Source: Paenibacillus xylanexedens (GTDB lineage Bacteria > Bacillota > Bacilli > Paenibacillales > Paenibacillaceae). From it: a stretch of 64,000 nucleotides of DNA. How positions within the stretch are numbered: position 1 is the stretch's first letter; every line of letters starts with the position of its first letter. Made by a program: the position numbers and the translations under genes. The stretch is taken from NCBI RefSeq assembly GCF_001908275.1, contig NZ_CP018620.1, forward strand, positions 558,001 through 622,000. The letters are read 5' to 3'. The notes under the pieces were generated by a model that saw only the letters and a program-made list of their open reading frames with translations, was not told the origin of the DNA and made no database searches. This document shows positions 34,246 through 43,346 of the stretch, one piece after another.

Positions 34246-37200
34246 TTATTGATCAATCAAGTCTGTTACCTTCAACATTCTTGCAATCAATGCAGTGACC
34301 TCGGCACGAGTCATCGTGGTCTTCGGACTCAGCACCTCCGGCCCATTACCTTGGATGATTCCGGCTGCAATCAACTGGGCTACATCTTCTTTTGCCCAAT
34401 TCGATACATCGGCTGCATCACTGTAACGTTCCAGTTCAGAGTTCATCTGATCCGGGCTGATTGCCGCTTCCGGTTCAATCAGACGGTAGGCACGAGCAAC
34501 CATAGCAAATCCTTGCTCACGTGTGATCTCCTGATTACCGTTGAAATTCCCATTATCGTAACCGCGAACGATACCGAATTCATTTGCAAGAGCTACCGCA
34601 AAGCGGAACCATGCGGAATCGTTAACGTCAGGGAATAGATTCTGTGGTGCATCCTGACGCATTAAGCCCAGTCCAAGCACAACAATCTCTGCAAACTCAG
34701 AACGAGTAACCTGACGGTTCGGTGAGAATGTGTTATCTCCGTTACCTTGCAGATCTAATCTCGCAGCGATGTTGTTCACATCGGTTTTGCCCCAATGGGA
34801 TCTGGCATCTTCAAAATCCTGTGGATTCCAGATTACCGAGTAACTTCCGCTGCTACGCAAGTCATTAATGAGCGCATAGTAACGACTACTGATCTTCGTA
34901 ACAACCGTTGGTACATGGAAAATGCTACCGTCCGGGTTGATAATCACGCCTGTTGTAATCCGGTTCGGGTCGATACCTTCAGGAAGTGCAATATACTTCG
35001 GTGCATAACCGTTCAGCTGGCCGGATCGCACGGTCTGTCCATCTTTCGTAAACGTTAGATCCAGATCAACCGGTGTAACAAGTAGCTCGTATCCTTGGGA
35101 TGCGGCTCTTGTCTCGGCGCTGTCAATCAAAGCATCCGAGGAACGTGCGATATCAACATGGACATCAATATCATTCAACGCTGCATTGCCAAGCTGTCTG
35201 GACACACCATTCACGTCCATTTTACCGCCAGGTACCGGATAGATTGCCAGCGGATTGCTAATGTTTAGTTTGGAACCTTGATCCACTAATTGTTTCAGTG
35301 TTTCGAGGGTTAAACCGTCCACCTTCATATCCCCATCATTCGGTGAATGAATGGCGAACTGCTGGCCTGTGCCTTGTGACATGGCAACATTCAGCTTGGC
35401 TGGATCAACTTGAACCAATGTTTCTTTGTTGTCAGATGGTTTGGATGTAGCAAATGGTTGATGGTTACCATCCCGAGTTGTTTCCAGATTATCCTTCACG
35501 GGTGCCGGAGTTGGCGTTGGTACTGGCGCAGGTGTAGGTGTAGGTGCTGGTGTACTTCCACTGTTACCTCCTGTATTTCCACCGCCGCCATTGTTGCCTC
35601 CATTGTTGTTTCCATTGTCACTGGATGCTCTAGTCACGTTGATTTTATACGTCGTAACATTGCCAATTGAATCCGTTACTCTAACAACGATCTTATTTCC
35701 GCCAACTTGAAGAGGTAGATTCTCACTTGCACTACCACTTGTAACCTCGTTCCATTCTCCATCTCCAACAGCAATTTCAATCTTCCCAACTGGATCAAGT
35801 GCCGTTGGCGTTAACTGGAATTGATATACGCTATTCGGTACAGAGATGGTGTACGTATCTTTAGCTGGATCAAATGCCGGGGACAAACTTCCCACGGAAG
35901 GGACCAGCGTTTGTAACGTTGATATGTCATTACCAATCACTTTTGTAAGTCCCGTTCTTGCATCAGTCAGATCCAAAAGTGCTTTGTCTACCTGCGCTTG
36001 GGTCGCTGTCGGATCATTCAACACTCGCTCTGCTTCGTTCATTGCATTATCCAGTGCTGTCCAGCTCGCTGGTGTATAAGCTGACTCTTCCAGGCTTTCA
36101 CCTGTAATTTCAGTTACTTTCGCTTGCAAAGCTGATTTATCTACATCTGGTACAGATGTTGTAGGGATTAGGCCCGTTCTTGCATTACTCAGATCCAGAA
36201 GCGCCTCATCTACCTGCGCTTGGGTTGCCGTTGGATCATTCAGCACTCGCTCTGCTTCGTTCATTGCATCATCCAGTGCTGTCCAGCTCGCTGGCGTATA
36301 CGCTGATTCTTCCAGGCTTTCACCTGTAATTTCAGTTACTTTCGCTTGCAAAGCTGATTTATCTACATCTGGTACAGATGTTGTAGGGATTAGGCCCGTT
36401 CTTGCATCAGTCAGATCCAAAAGTGCTTTGTCTACCTGCGCTTGGGTCGCTGTCGGATCATTCAACACTCGATTTCCTTCATTCATCGCATCTTTGAGTG
36501 CTTCCCAGCTCGCTGGTGTGTACGCTGACTCTTCCAGGCTTTCACCTGTAATTTCAGTTACTTTCGCTTGCAAAACTGATTTATCGACAACGGGTACAGA
36601 TGTTGTAGGGATTAGGCCCGTTCTTGCATCTGTCAGATCCTGAAGTGCCTTATCTACCTGCGCTTGGGTCGCTGTCAGATCATTCAACACTCGATTTGCT
36701 TCATTCATCGCATTATCCAGTGCTGTCCAGCTCGCTGGTGTGTACTCCTCTTCGTCCAGTTCACCTGTTTCGATCTTATCTTTAATCTCATCGATTTTGG
36801 CTTTCAACTTCGCCTTATCAATTACAACAACATAACTTTTCGTATTTGATGCTTCTGAATCTGCATATGCTGGATTGTTCGTCTTCGCTGTTACTGTCAC
36901 CGTGTAGGCTCCAGCTTCCAGCGGCGGGTCCAATTGCGAAAGGTTAAGTACCGTTCCAGGCACCTCCACTGTCCGCTTTGTGCCGTCTTCCAGTTCGATT
37001 GTCACCTCATATTTATCTGCATGCTCAACTGCTTCCCATTTCAACTCATCGTCAGTCAGTGTGATGTCTGGCGCCGACAAAGGAGTGGCAGCAGTCACAA
37101 TGGTAAAGTATGAATTTGGACCGAAATTTGAGGTATTAAGGGTTACTTGGTCGTTCTCAATTAAATGGTATGAGTCTTGGTCATCAAATTGAGCATCATC

Positions 37201-38499
37201 GCTGATTACAACATATTGAGGTAACGCCGGGTTACCTCCCGTTTCGGCTACCTGAAGTGTAATCTGTGATTCAGTCCAGTTTGCTTTCTGTACCTTGTAG
37301 ATACGCTCCATCCCAAGCAGTTTTTTCTCATCTTTCATAATTGGCTTCTTGAATTCAGTACTTGCTCCATTGTCACCAAACGTAAAGAAAGAAGAATCGT
37401 TTGAGAATTCATTTTCATTAGCAGAATTTGTTTCCTCGATACTGTTGCCCAATGCAATCGTCACTACGGACCCCAGTGCCTGCGCTTTGGCTTGTTTCTG
37501 CATCAAGCCACTCTGATCATCTCGACCGATGCTTGTAATGCGATGGGTATAGACTGCGTTCTCCTGGGCATCCCAGATCGTAGCCATGTTTGAATCGACA
37601 TATGAATTTGCTGTCGTCTGATCCATCGTGTAGCCATATTTGATCGCCAGATATGTGCTGACTTTTTGGCGTTCTGCGTCCGTAAGAGCATGGTCAAATA
37701 CGATAATTTCTTCAATCGTACCCTGCCAATGTTCAATGCCCGTAGCTGCTGGGATCAGCTTACCGACTACTGCTCCGCCAGAGTTACCAGTATCCCATAG
37801 CTTAACATTATCTTTTCCCCAGTCATTTAGTTGCTGTACCTGCTTCATTTTACTGTACAATCTAGCTTGGTTTATACCAGTATCTCCGCCTGTCCAAGTA
37901 ACAAATTGCTCGTTCGGGAAAGTCGTGCCCAAGAATCCTTCAGGGGTGTATAATGTTTGGTTCCTATCACTGTTAAATGTCGTCAAGCCGCCCCTTGTAT
38001 TATTCTGAAGCATCCCCATTCCCGTATAAGCATTCGGTGTTTGTACTCCCCATGAAATAATATAATTGAGGCCTCCCGTTTTATTGGTTTTGCTAACGGT
38101 AATGATCGATCTGGGGCTCTTCCCTTGAGGAAGCTTACTTACATCCAGATTCATAAAACTACTCGTGCCGTTATATTCCAATACCGGATTGAAATTGATA
38201 TTATGATTTTTATCATCCCAATAGGTCGGTTGATTAGCTTCCGTACTTTGGGTTGCATTGTTTATTTTACTGCCTTGATCTTCCCAGATACTCACCTTTT
38301 CGCCGCTGGCAACTCCGCTTACCCGCTCTGGTCGTAGCCATAGTGAAGGGGATCCAACTCCGCCCGGACCAACAGGAGTCTGGTTAGTCGACTCCGCTTG
38401 AGCCAAACTCATGGGCAACGTTCCAATCGCTAGAATAAAGGAAAGAACCAGCATGGAAATTCTTTGCCATGGTTTCTTCCGGATTTTTGCTGTGTACAT
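34246..38499 (-). CDS. SLH-anchored surface protein with LamG-like, FIVAR and cadherin-like domains
   Basis: A 1417-aa exported protein. The signal peptide ends near AQAES (37). Residues about 45-290 are a concanavalin/LamG-like domain (GTIEEIIVFDHALTDAERQKVSTYLAIKYGYT), and about 290-475 a region commonly found with it (ATIWDAQENAVYTHRITSIGRDDQSGLMQKQ). About 475-560 is an FnIII-like domain. Four FIVAR repeats of 74 residues span 561-855, and a cadherin-like beta-sandwich 855-957. A Gly/Asn then Pro/Thr linker (958-1000) and a unique domain lead to three SLH repeats (about 1225-1410: RSHWGKTDVNNIAARLDLQG, FPDVNDSAWFRFAVALANEFGIVRGY, YSDAADVSNWAKEDVAQLIAAGII). It should be attached to pyruvylated wall polymer. 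The adjacent REC-SARP regulator probably controls it through 11-bp repeats at its promoter. Confidence 0.9.
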   Translation of the reverse strand: MYTAKIRKKPWQRISMLVLSFILAIGTLPMSLAQAESTNQTPVGPGGVGSPSLWLRPERVSGVASGEKVSIWEDQGSKINNATQSTEANQPTYWDDKNHNINFNPVLEYNGTSSFMNLDVSKLPQGKSPRSIITVSKTNKTGGLNYIISWGVQTPNAYTGMGMLQNNTRGGLTTFNSDRNQTLYTPEGFLGTTFPNEQFVTWTGGDTGINQARLYSKMKQVQQLNDWGKDNVKLWDTGNSGGAVVGKLIPAATGIEHWQGTIEEIIVFDHALTDAERQKVSTYLAIKYGYTMDQTTANSYVDSNMATIWDAQENAVYTHRITSIGRDDQSGLMQKQAKAQALGSVVTIALGNSIEETNSANENEFSNDSSFFTFGDNGASTEFKKPIMKDEKKLLGMERIYKVQKANWTESQITLQVAETGGNPALPQYVVISDDAQFDDQDSYHLIENDQVTLNTSNFGPNSYFTIVTAATPLSAPDITLTDDELKWEAVEHADKYEVTIELEDGTKRTVEVPGTVLNLSQLDPPLEAGAYTVTVTAKTNNPAYADSEASNTKSYVVVIDKAKLKAKIDEIKDKIETGELDEEEYTPASWTALDNAMNEANRVLNDLTATQAQVDKALQDLTDARTGLIPTTSVPVVDKSVLQAKVTEITGESLEESAYTPASWEALKDAMNEGNRVLNDPTATQAQVDKALLDLTDARTGLIPTTSVPDVDKSALQAKVTEITGESLEESAYTPASWTALDDAMNEAERVLNDPTATQAQVDEALLDLSNARTGLIPTTSVPDVDKSALQAKVTEITGESLEESAYTPASWTALDNAMNEAERVLNDPTATQAQVDKALLDLTDARTGLTKVIGNDISTLQTLVPSVGSLSPAFDPAKDTYTISVPNSVYQFQLTPTALDPVGKIEIAVGDGEWNEVTSGSASENLPLQVGGNKIVVRVTDSIGNVTTYKINVTRASSDNGNNNGGNNGGGGNTGGNSGSTPAPTPTPAPVPTPTPAPVKDNLETTRDGNHQPFATSKPSDNKETLVQVDPAKLNVAMSQGTGQQFAIHSPNDGDMKVDGLTLETLKQLVDQGSKLNISNPLAIYPVPGGKMDVNGVSRQLGNAALNDIDVHVDIARSSDALIDSAETRAASQGYELLVTPVDLDLTFTKDGQTVRSGQLNGYAPKYIALPEGIDPNRITTGVIINPDGSIFHVPTVVTKISSRYYALINDLRSSGSYSVIWNPQDFEDARSHWGKTDVNNIAARLDLQGNGDNTFSPNRQVTRSEFAEIVVLGLGLMRQDAPQNLFPDVNDSAWFRFAVALANEFGIVRGYDNGNFNGNQEITREQGFAMVARAYRLIEPEAAISPDQMNSELERYSDAADVSNWAKEDVAQLIAAGIIQGNGPEVLSPKTTMTRAEVTALIARMLKVTDLIDQ
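35937..36819. repeat. Four tandem FIVAR-coding repeats (222-bp unit)
   Basis: In the SLH gene, repeats start at residues 561, 635, 709 and 783. Units 2-4 are spaced exactly 74 codons apart and are nearly identical at DNA level (GESLEESAYTPASW, then VLNDPTATQAQVD). Unit 1 has diverged. This indicates recent duplication and a length-variable region. Confidence 0.9.
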
Positions 38500-38574
38500 A
38501 GTTTCCTCCTACTTAATATGTTATTTTTGGACTGCTTACTGACTCAAAACATCATATCTACCCTCATCTTGCTT

Positions 38575-38610
38575 ATTCTACACATGGCCTCTTACCAAAC
38601 TCTTACCAAA
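38575..38610 (-). promoter_or_regulatory. SLH gene promoter with two 11-bp direct repeats (SARP site)
   Basis: On the minus strand TTTGGTAAGAG occurs twice head to tail (38610-38600, 38599-38589). Exactly eight bases later comes TAGAAT (38580-38575), a good -10 sequence, with no separate -35. SARP activators such as AfsR and ActII-ORF4 bind 11-bp-spaced direct repeats eight bases from the -10. The start codon is 75 bases downstream. Confidence 0.7.
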
Positions 38611-38631
38611 CCTTTCACTAGCAAATACAAC

Positions 38632-38666
38632 AAAAAACAGCCTTGCAAATGAAGCTGCAAGGCTGT
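38632..38666 (-). terminator. Intrinsic terminator of the REC-SARP gene
   Basis: ACAGCCTTGCA (38637-38647) and TGCAAGGCTGT (38656-38666) form a perfect 11-bp stem, followed by TTTTTT on the minus strand. Confidence 0.9.
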
Positions 38667-38676
38667 ATATTTCCAA

Positions 38677-39813
38677 TTAACTATTCGAATTTTTCCATTG
38701 TTGGTACCATAACTCAACTTCCAGGCCAGGACGTATTCCTGCCTCTTGTTCTAAAGCGATAACCAACTGATTATATTGAGCGACCACAGGATCTTTATTG
38801 CCTAATCGATCGTAGGTCTTCATTAAGGCCAGTCCGACTTCCTCCAATGATGGTTCAAATTGCTGTACCCGGTAATATAACGTGAGTGCTTCCGTATTCT
38901 GTCCCAGTTCGATGTAATATTGTGCAAGTTGCATGGCATGATTACGCCATAGTGCATGCAAGCGCTGACGCTCCAGTTCAGCCCATACGTAATCGTCCTC
39001 ACCATAATATTTGCCTTCATATTGATCTGAGGTCTGCCGATGTTCAGTTATTGTAGACGAAGATAATAGAGGCAATCGGGTAAGACGACTCTCCCATTCT
39101 TCCGCATCAATCCTGAATTCACCCGTTTCCAATAGATAACCAAACTGTTGATAACGAATGACCATCTTGTCCTCACCCATGAATTCGTTCATCATGCTGC
39201 GTAAGCGATGGATCCCACTGTGCAGATTGGATATACCTCTCCGCTCATCCAACTCTGGCCACAACAGTTCAAGTAGCGTATCCCGTTTAATCGGTTTGTT
39301 CCGATGGTGGAGCAAATAGGCGAATAACTCTCTAATCTTGGTTGTTCTGAACTTCATATGTTTTGGTGGCTCATTTGGGTGCACTTGGACTTGGAGCATC
39401 CCCAGACAACGGATCAACATGGATGGCCCTTCTGTTATATTCAGACTTGCTGACACCGTTCGGCGTTGATACATCTTCATCGTTTTTTCCAAACGGTCAC
39501 GCGTTACAGGCTTCATAATATAGTCCAGCACTTCAAGCCCATAGGCTGTCAGTGCATGTTCGTTATATGCGGTTGTGAAAATAACTTCTGTTCCAGGAGA
39601 AACCTCATGGATACGTTCGGTCGCCTCGATCCCGTTCATCCCCGGCATTTGAACGTCCATGAAGACGATTTCCGGCAGATGAATTTCGATCTGATCTATG
39701 GCTTCCTGTGCCGTCAGAAAAGAGCCGATAACTTCGCAATCCTCTCTCTCTTGCAACAGTTTGTTCAACCTGCTCAGAGCGAGATATTCATCATCTACCA
39801 AAATCACTCTCAT
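38677..39813 (-). CDS. REC-SARP response regulator, second copy
   Basis: A 378-aa regulator with the same architecture as the one at 21.8-23.0 kb. The receiver has D53 in IVFMDVQMPGMNG and a conserved DYIMKPVT. The winged helix contains TTKIRELFAYLLHHRNKPIKRDTLLELLWPELDERRGISNLHSGIHRLRSMM, and a BTAD domain forms the C-terminal 140 residues. The ATG at 39813 has AGAGGAG seven bases away; the GTG at 39819 is too close to it. It is divergent from its probable kinase partner and lies just upstream of the SLH gene, whose promoter carries a SARP-like site. Confidence 0.9.
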   Translation of the reverse strand: MRVILVDDEYLALSRLNKLLQEREDCEVIGSFLTAQEAIDQIEIHLPEIVFMDVQMPGMNGIEATERIHEVSPGTEVIFTTAYNEHALTAYGLEVLDYIMKPVTRDRLEKTMKMYQRRTVSASLNITEGPSMLIRCLGMLQVQVHPNEPPKHMKFRTTKIRELFAYLLHHRNKPIKRDTLLELLWPELDERRGISNLHSGIHRLRSMMNEFMGEDKMVIRYQQFGYLLETGEFRIDAEEWESRLTRLPLLSSSTITEHRQTSDQYEGKYYGEDDYVWAELERQRLHALWRNHAMQLAQYYIELGQNTEALTLYYRVQQFEPSLEEVGLALMKTYDRLGNKDPVVAQYNQLVIALEQEAGIRPGLEVELWYQQWKNSNS

Positions 39814-39990
39814 ATGCACAACTCCTCTGGCTCACTGATCACCCTTTAATCTATAATTTTACCATAAATCCTGACGTGGGACCGCTATCATTTAAATATA
39901 GAATCTATGTTCCGGTATTCAAAAAAATGTTCATCTTTGGCAGAGGGCATGCAGGAATTTGAAGTAAACTGTCGAAAACTAAAGTCTGCC

Positions 39991-42900
39991 ATGAAACCAA
40001 TAACCTATAAAAAGATACCCCGATATGTAGTGCTGTCGATTCTATTCCTGACTATTTTGCTTGGCTTTCGCTGGATATGGTCCGAGACTTTCACTATACC
40101 CGCACATCCTGAACCCATTGAAGGCTTGTTAGACCTTCGAGGCTGGGACCTAGCCAACACTTCACCTATATCCCTGGATGGAGAATGGGAGTTTTATCCC
40201 CAGACGTTAATCTCTAATCGTGACGTGAAAATAGCGGATAACCCATCCACACCGATTCAAGTTCCCGGTGACTGGCGTAATGCATTACCACAATCCTCAT
40301 CGTCGTTTGGATATGGGACATACCGTCTTCGTATACTTTTAGATCCATCTGTGGAGGAAGTCTCTCTCTGGGCTCAGAAAATCCAGACATCATCGATCAT
40401 CGAGATGAACGGGACCATTGTTGCTCAATTCGGCCAACCTGCCACTCATGCCGAAGCCTATCGACCAGAAAGGACTGCATTTACAACTTCCTATGTGCTT
40501 GACGGTTCTACCGAACTCAATCTTTTGGTGCAAACAGCCAATTTTGACGATCCTTATAGCGGAGGGATCACGCGCTCTCTCTATTTTGGTTCTCCAGAAG
40601 CCATTGGCAGTGAACGAGGGCTATCCATTGACTTGCAAAAGATTACATTCGCTATATTGCTTTTGCACAGCCTATACGCTTTTGTCATGTTTCTGTTTAT
40701 CCGGAAGGAACGAGCTCTGCTGACGTTCTCGATGCTAACGCTGGTAGCTGCCCTAACGGTCGCTTCCGACCATGACAATCTGTTATTAAGTTGGATTCCA
40801 CTCAACTTCACTTGGATCGTTAAGGCCAAAGCGTTGTCCTATCCGTTGTTCGCATTCTTTCTTTTACAGATGGCTAGAAGCTTCTCCCATAGTCTACAAT
40901 GGCGTAAACTGTTCCGTATCTATGCCAGCGTGCTTGGCGTTTACTGTTTATTTTTACTCGTCGCACCAGTGACCTTGATCTATCATGTACTTGAGATTGG
41001 GCTCTCTGATTTCCTTTATCTGTTTGCCATCGGCTGGTCTGTGTACCTATTCTTCCGAATGGCAGCCGAGAAACGAAGGGACGCAAGCTTTTTGCTCTTT
41101 GCGGCTACTAGCAGCCTATCAAGCGTGTTATGGGGAATTGTGAACTCACATAGCGAAATTACCAACGTGTATTATCCGATCGATGTGATTGCGGCCATGT
41201 TTGGCTTCTCCGCCTATTGGTTCAGAAAATACTTCCGCAATTCAAGTGAGATCGAGAAGTTGTACGAACAGCTCAAAGAAGAGGATCGCCAGAAGGATCA
41301 GTTTCTTGTGAATACGGCTCATGAATTGCGTACACCGCTGCACGGGATCATCAATATCGCCGAGAGCATCGCGGTTCGTGAACGTCGTAAATCAGGTGGG
41401 CAGCAGGCAGAAGACATGAAGCTGTTAGTTACTATCGGCCGACGCATGTCCCAACTGGTGGATGACCTCCTTGATGTCATTCGTTTGAAAGAAAAACGTA
41501 TTACGCTTCAGAAGAAACCTTTATCTCTTGCATCTGTCATTCCAGGCGTGATCGGTATGTTCCGATTCATGGCAGAGGGCAAGCCCATCCATATGCAGGT
41601 GGATATTCCAGAATCACTGCCGTTGATTCAGGCAGATGAGAGAAGACTTGTTCAGGTGCTCTACAACCTGTTGCATAATGCGCTCAAATTTACCGATGAG
41701 GGTACAATTACCGTGTCCGTTCGTGAACATGGAGAGTACGTCTTGATTCAAGTTTCAGATACAGGTGTTGGTATGAGTGAGGAGATACAACAGCGAATAT
41801 TCGAGGCCTATGAACAGGGGACCCCAGAGGCTCGTTTAAGCGGAGGAATCGGCCTCGGTCTCAATATCAGCAGGCAGCTCACAGAACTCCATGGCGGCCA
41901 ACTCACCGTGCAATCCGTACCTGGGCAAGGATCGACCTTCCAGATCTCGCTTCCACGGGAAGACACCGCATCGTTATCGGACCAGACTGAGCAGCAATGG
42001 GACGCTCACAGCTTCGATGAAATTGCGATTGCAGAGCCGCAGCAGCAGACCGTCTCTCAAGATAAGACTGCCGCAAGAATTCTTGCCGTCGATGATGATC
42101 CTGTAAACCTGCGAGTACTGATCTCCATGCTTGCGAATGAACCGTATCATATTCAACCCGCGGCCTCGGCGCTTGAGGCACTCGAGTTACTGGATAAAGA
42201 GCCGTGGGACTTACTGATTGCCGATGTCATGATGCCTCATATGTCCGGTTATGAACTGACCGAGAACGTACGCAAGCGTTATTCGGTATCCGAGCTTCCC
42301 ATCCTGTTGCTGACAGCCCGTAACGAACCAGCGGATGTATACGCCGGATTCATGGCCGGTGCTACGGATTATGTCACCAAGCCCGTGGATGCCGTTGAAT
42401 TAAGGCATCGCATCGGGTCTCTGATCGTACTGAAACAATCCATTGATGAGCGACTGCGCATGGAGGCTGCTTACTTACAAGCACAGATTCAGCCCCATTT
42501 TCTTTTTAATACGCTCAATTCAATCATGGTTCTTAGTGAGATGGACACGGAGCGAATGCAGAAACTGGGCGATGCTTTTATCGAGTACCTTCAGACCAGT
42601 TTTCATTTTGTTAATTCGGAGAAAATGGTTGAGGTCACTCATGAGTTGGATCTCTCCCGCGCCTATCTCTACATTGAGAAAGAACGATTCATGCATCGGT
42701 TGAACGTCATCTGGGATATTCCCGATGATCTTGATCTATCTCTGCCGCCACTCACCATTCAACCGCTCATTGAGAATGCTGTTCGACATGGTATTCTCAG
42801 CAAAGTTGAGGGTGGAACCGTGCATATCCGAATCATCAACCAAACAGCGTCCACCTTGATTGAGATCGAGGATGACGGTGTGGGGATGCAGCCCGAGCAG

Positions 42901-43080
42901 ATCGAACGGGCACTAGCGTGGCCCAAGAAAGGTCCCGGTGGAACTGGAGGCATTGGATTAACCAATACACATCGCCGGTTGACCCAGATGTATGGACAAG
43001 GTTTGACCATCGTCAGCTCGCCGGGCCAAGGTACGAAAGTTTCCTTTGTCATCCCTTTGGACCGCAGCATGAGAGGCTGA
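39991..43080 (+). CDS. Giant 7TM-DISM hybrid histidine kinase, second copy
   Basis: About 1029 aa, paralogue of the kinase at 18.7-21.8 kb with the same order: TM1, jelly-roll outer domain (LDGEWEFYP, VPGDWRN, FGYGTYRLRI), seven TM helices, HisKA (AHELRTPLHG), HATPase (GIGLGLNISRQL), receiver (LAVDDDPVNLRVL, LLIADVMMPHMSG), then a LytS-type transmitter (QPHFLFNTLNSIMVLS, IENAVRHGI). The start is uncertain. The ATG at 39991 aligns with the paralogue (MKPITYKKIPRY against MKLLQTKRMDRY), but no good ribosome site exists there or at 39949 or 39907. It is divergent from the REC-SARP gene, which is its likely partner. Confidence 0.86.
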   Translation: MKPITYKKIPRYVVLSILFLTILLGFRWIWSETFTIPAHPEPIEGLLDLRGWDLANTSPISLDGEWEFYPQTLISNRDVKIADNPSTPIQVPGDWRNALPQSSSSFGYGTYRLRILLDPSVEEVSLWAQKIQTSSIIEMNGTIVAQFGQPATHAEAYRPERTAFTTSYVLDGSTELNLLVQTANFDDPYSGGITRSLYFGSPEAIGSERGLSIDLQKITFAILLLHSLYAFVMFLFIRKERALLTFSMLTLVAALTVASDHDNLLLSWIPLNFTWIVKAKALSYPLFAFFLLQMARSFSHSLQWRKLFRIYASVLGVYCLFLLVAPVTLIYHVLEIGLSDFLYLFAIGWSVYLFFRMAAEKRRDASFLLFAATSSLSSVLWGIVNSHSEITNVYYPIDVIAAMFGFSAYWFRKYFRNSSEIEKLYEQLKEEDRQKDQFLVNTAHELRTPLHGIINIAESIAVRERRKSGGQQAEDMKLLVTIGRRMSQLVDDLLDVIRLKEKRITLQKKPLSLASVIPGVIGMFRFMAEGKPIHMQVDIPESLPLIQADERRLVQVLYNLLHNALKFTDEGTITVSVREHGEYVLIQVSDTGVGMSEEIQQRIFEAYEQGTPEARLSGGIGLGLNISRQLTELHGGQLTVQSVPGQGSTFQISLPREDTASLSDQTEQQWDAHSFDEIAIAEPQQQTVSQDKTAARILAVDDDPVNLRVLISMLANEPYHIQPAASALEALELLDKEPWDLLIADVMMPHMSGYELTENVRKRYSVSELPILLLTARNEPADVYAGFMAGATDYVTKPVDAVELRHRIGSLIVLKQSIDERLRMEAAYLQAQIQPHFLFNTLNSIMVLSEMDTERMQKLGDAFIEYLQTSFHFVNSEKMVEVTHELDLSRAYLYIEKERFMHRLNVIWDIPDDLDLSLPPLTIQPLIENAVRHGILSKVEGGTVHIRIINQTASTLIEIEDDGVGMQPEQIERALAWPKKGPGGTGGIGLTNTHRRLTQMYGQGLTIVSSPGQGTKVSFVIPLDRSMRG

Positions 43081-43188
43081 GAGATAAGATCGTTCTATAA
43101 CTCTACAGCGGCATACTGTACGATCCATATCCGTTTGCTTTGTGTAAGGTCTACGGGGAAAGCGGGGAAAGCGATGATAGCGGACATG

Positions 43189-43248
43189 TTCAAGTTCAAT
43201 TCCAAGCTCAAGTTCAAGCCCAGGCTCGAGTTCAAGTTCAGGTTCTGA
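43189..43248. repeat. Degenerate hexanucleotide tandem repeat (10 units)
   Basis: Ten consecutive six-base units close to TTCAAG run without register change from 43189 to 43248 in the gap between the kinase and mqo genes. No coding frame with a ribosome site uses it. Confidence 0.75.
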
Positions 43249-43263
43249 CATACCAAATAAACC

Positions 43264-43308
43264 AAAAGAGAGCTTAGCACGGGTTTCGTCCCGGCTTAGC
43301 TCTCTTTT
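43264..43308. terminator. Strong bidirectional terminator
   Basis: AAAAGAGAGCT (43264-43274) and AGCTCTCTTTT (43298-43308) with an inner CGGG/CCCG stem lie between the convergent kinase and mqo genes. Confidence 0.9.
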
Positions 43309-43346
43309 CTATGGCTTCATTATGATCTAACACGATAAGCTAAACG

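Noticed and set aside
34090..34638. 182-codon plus-strand frame at the end of the SLH gene
   Set aside because: It overlaps the SLH terminator and conserved SLH repeats in antisense.
42958..43251. 97-codon minus-strand frame with alternating Glu-Leu
   Set aside because: The coding appearance comes from a hexanucleotide repeat, and the frame runs through the end of the kinase gene in antisense.
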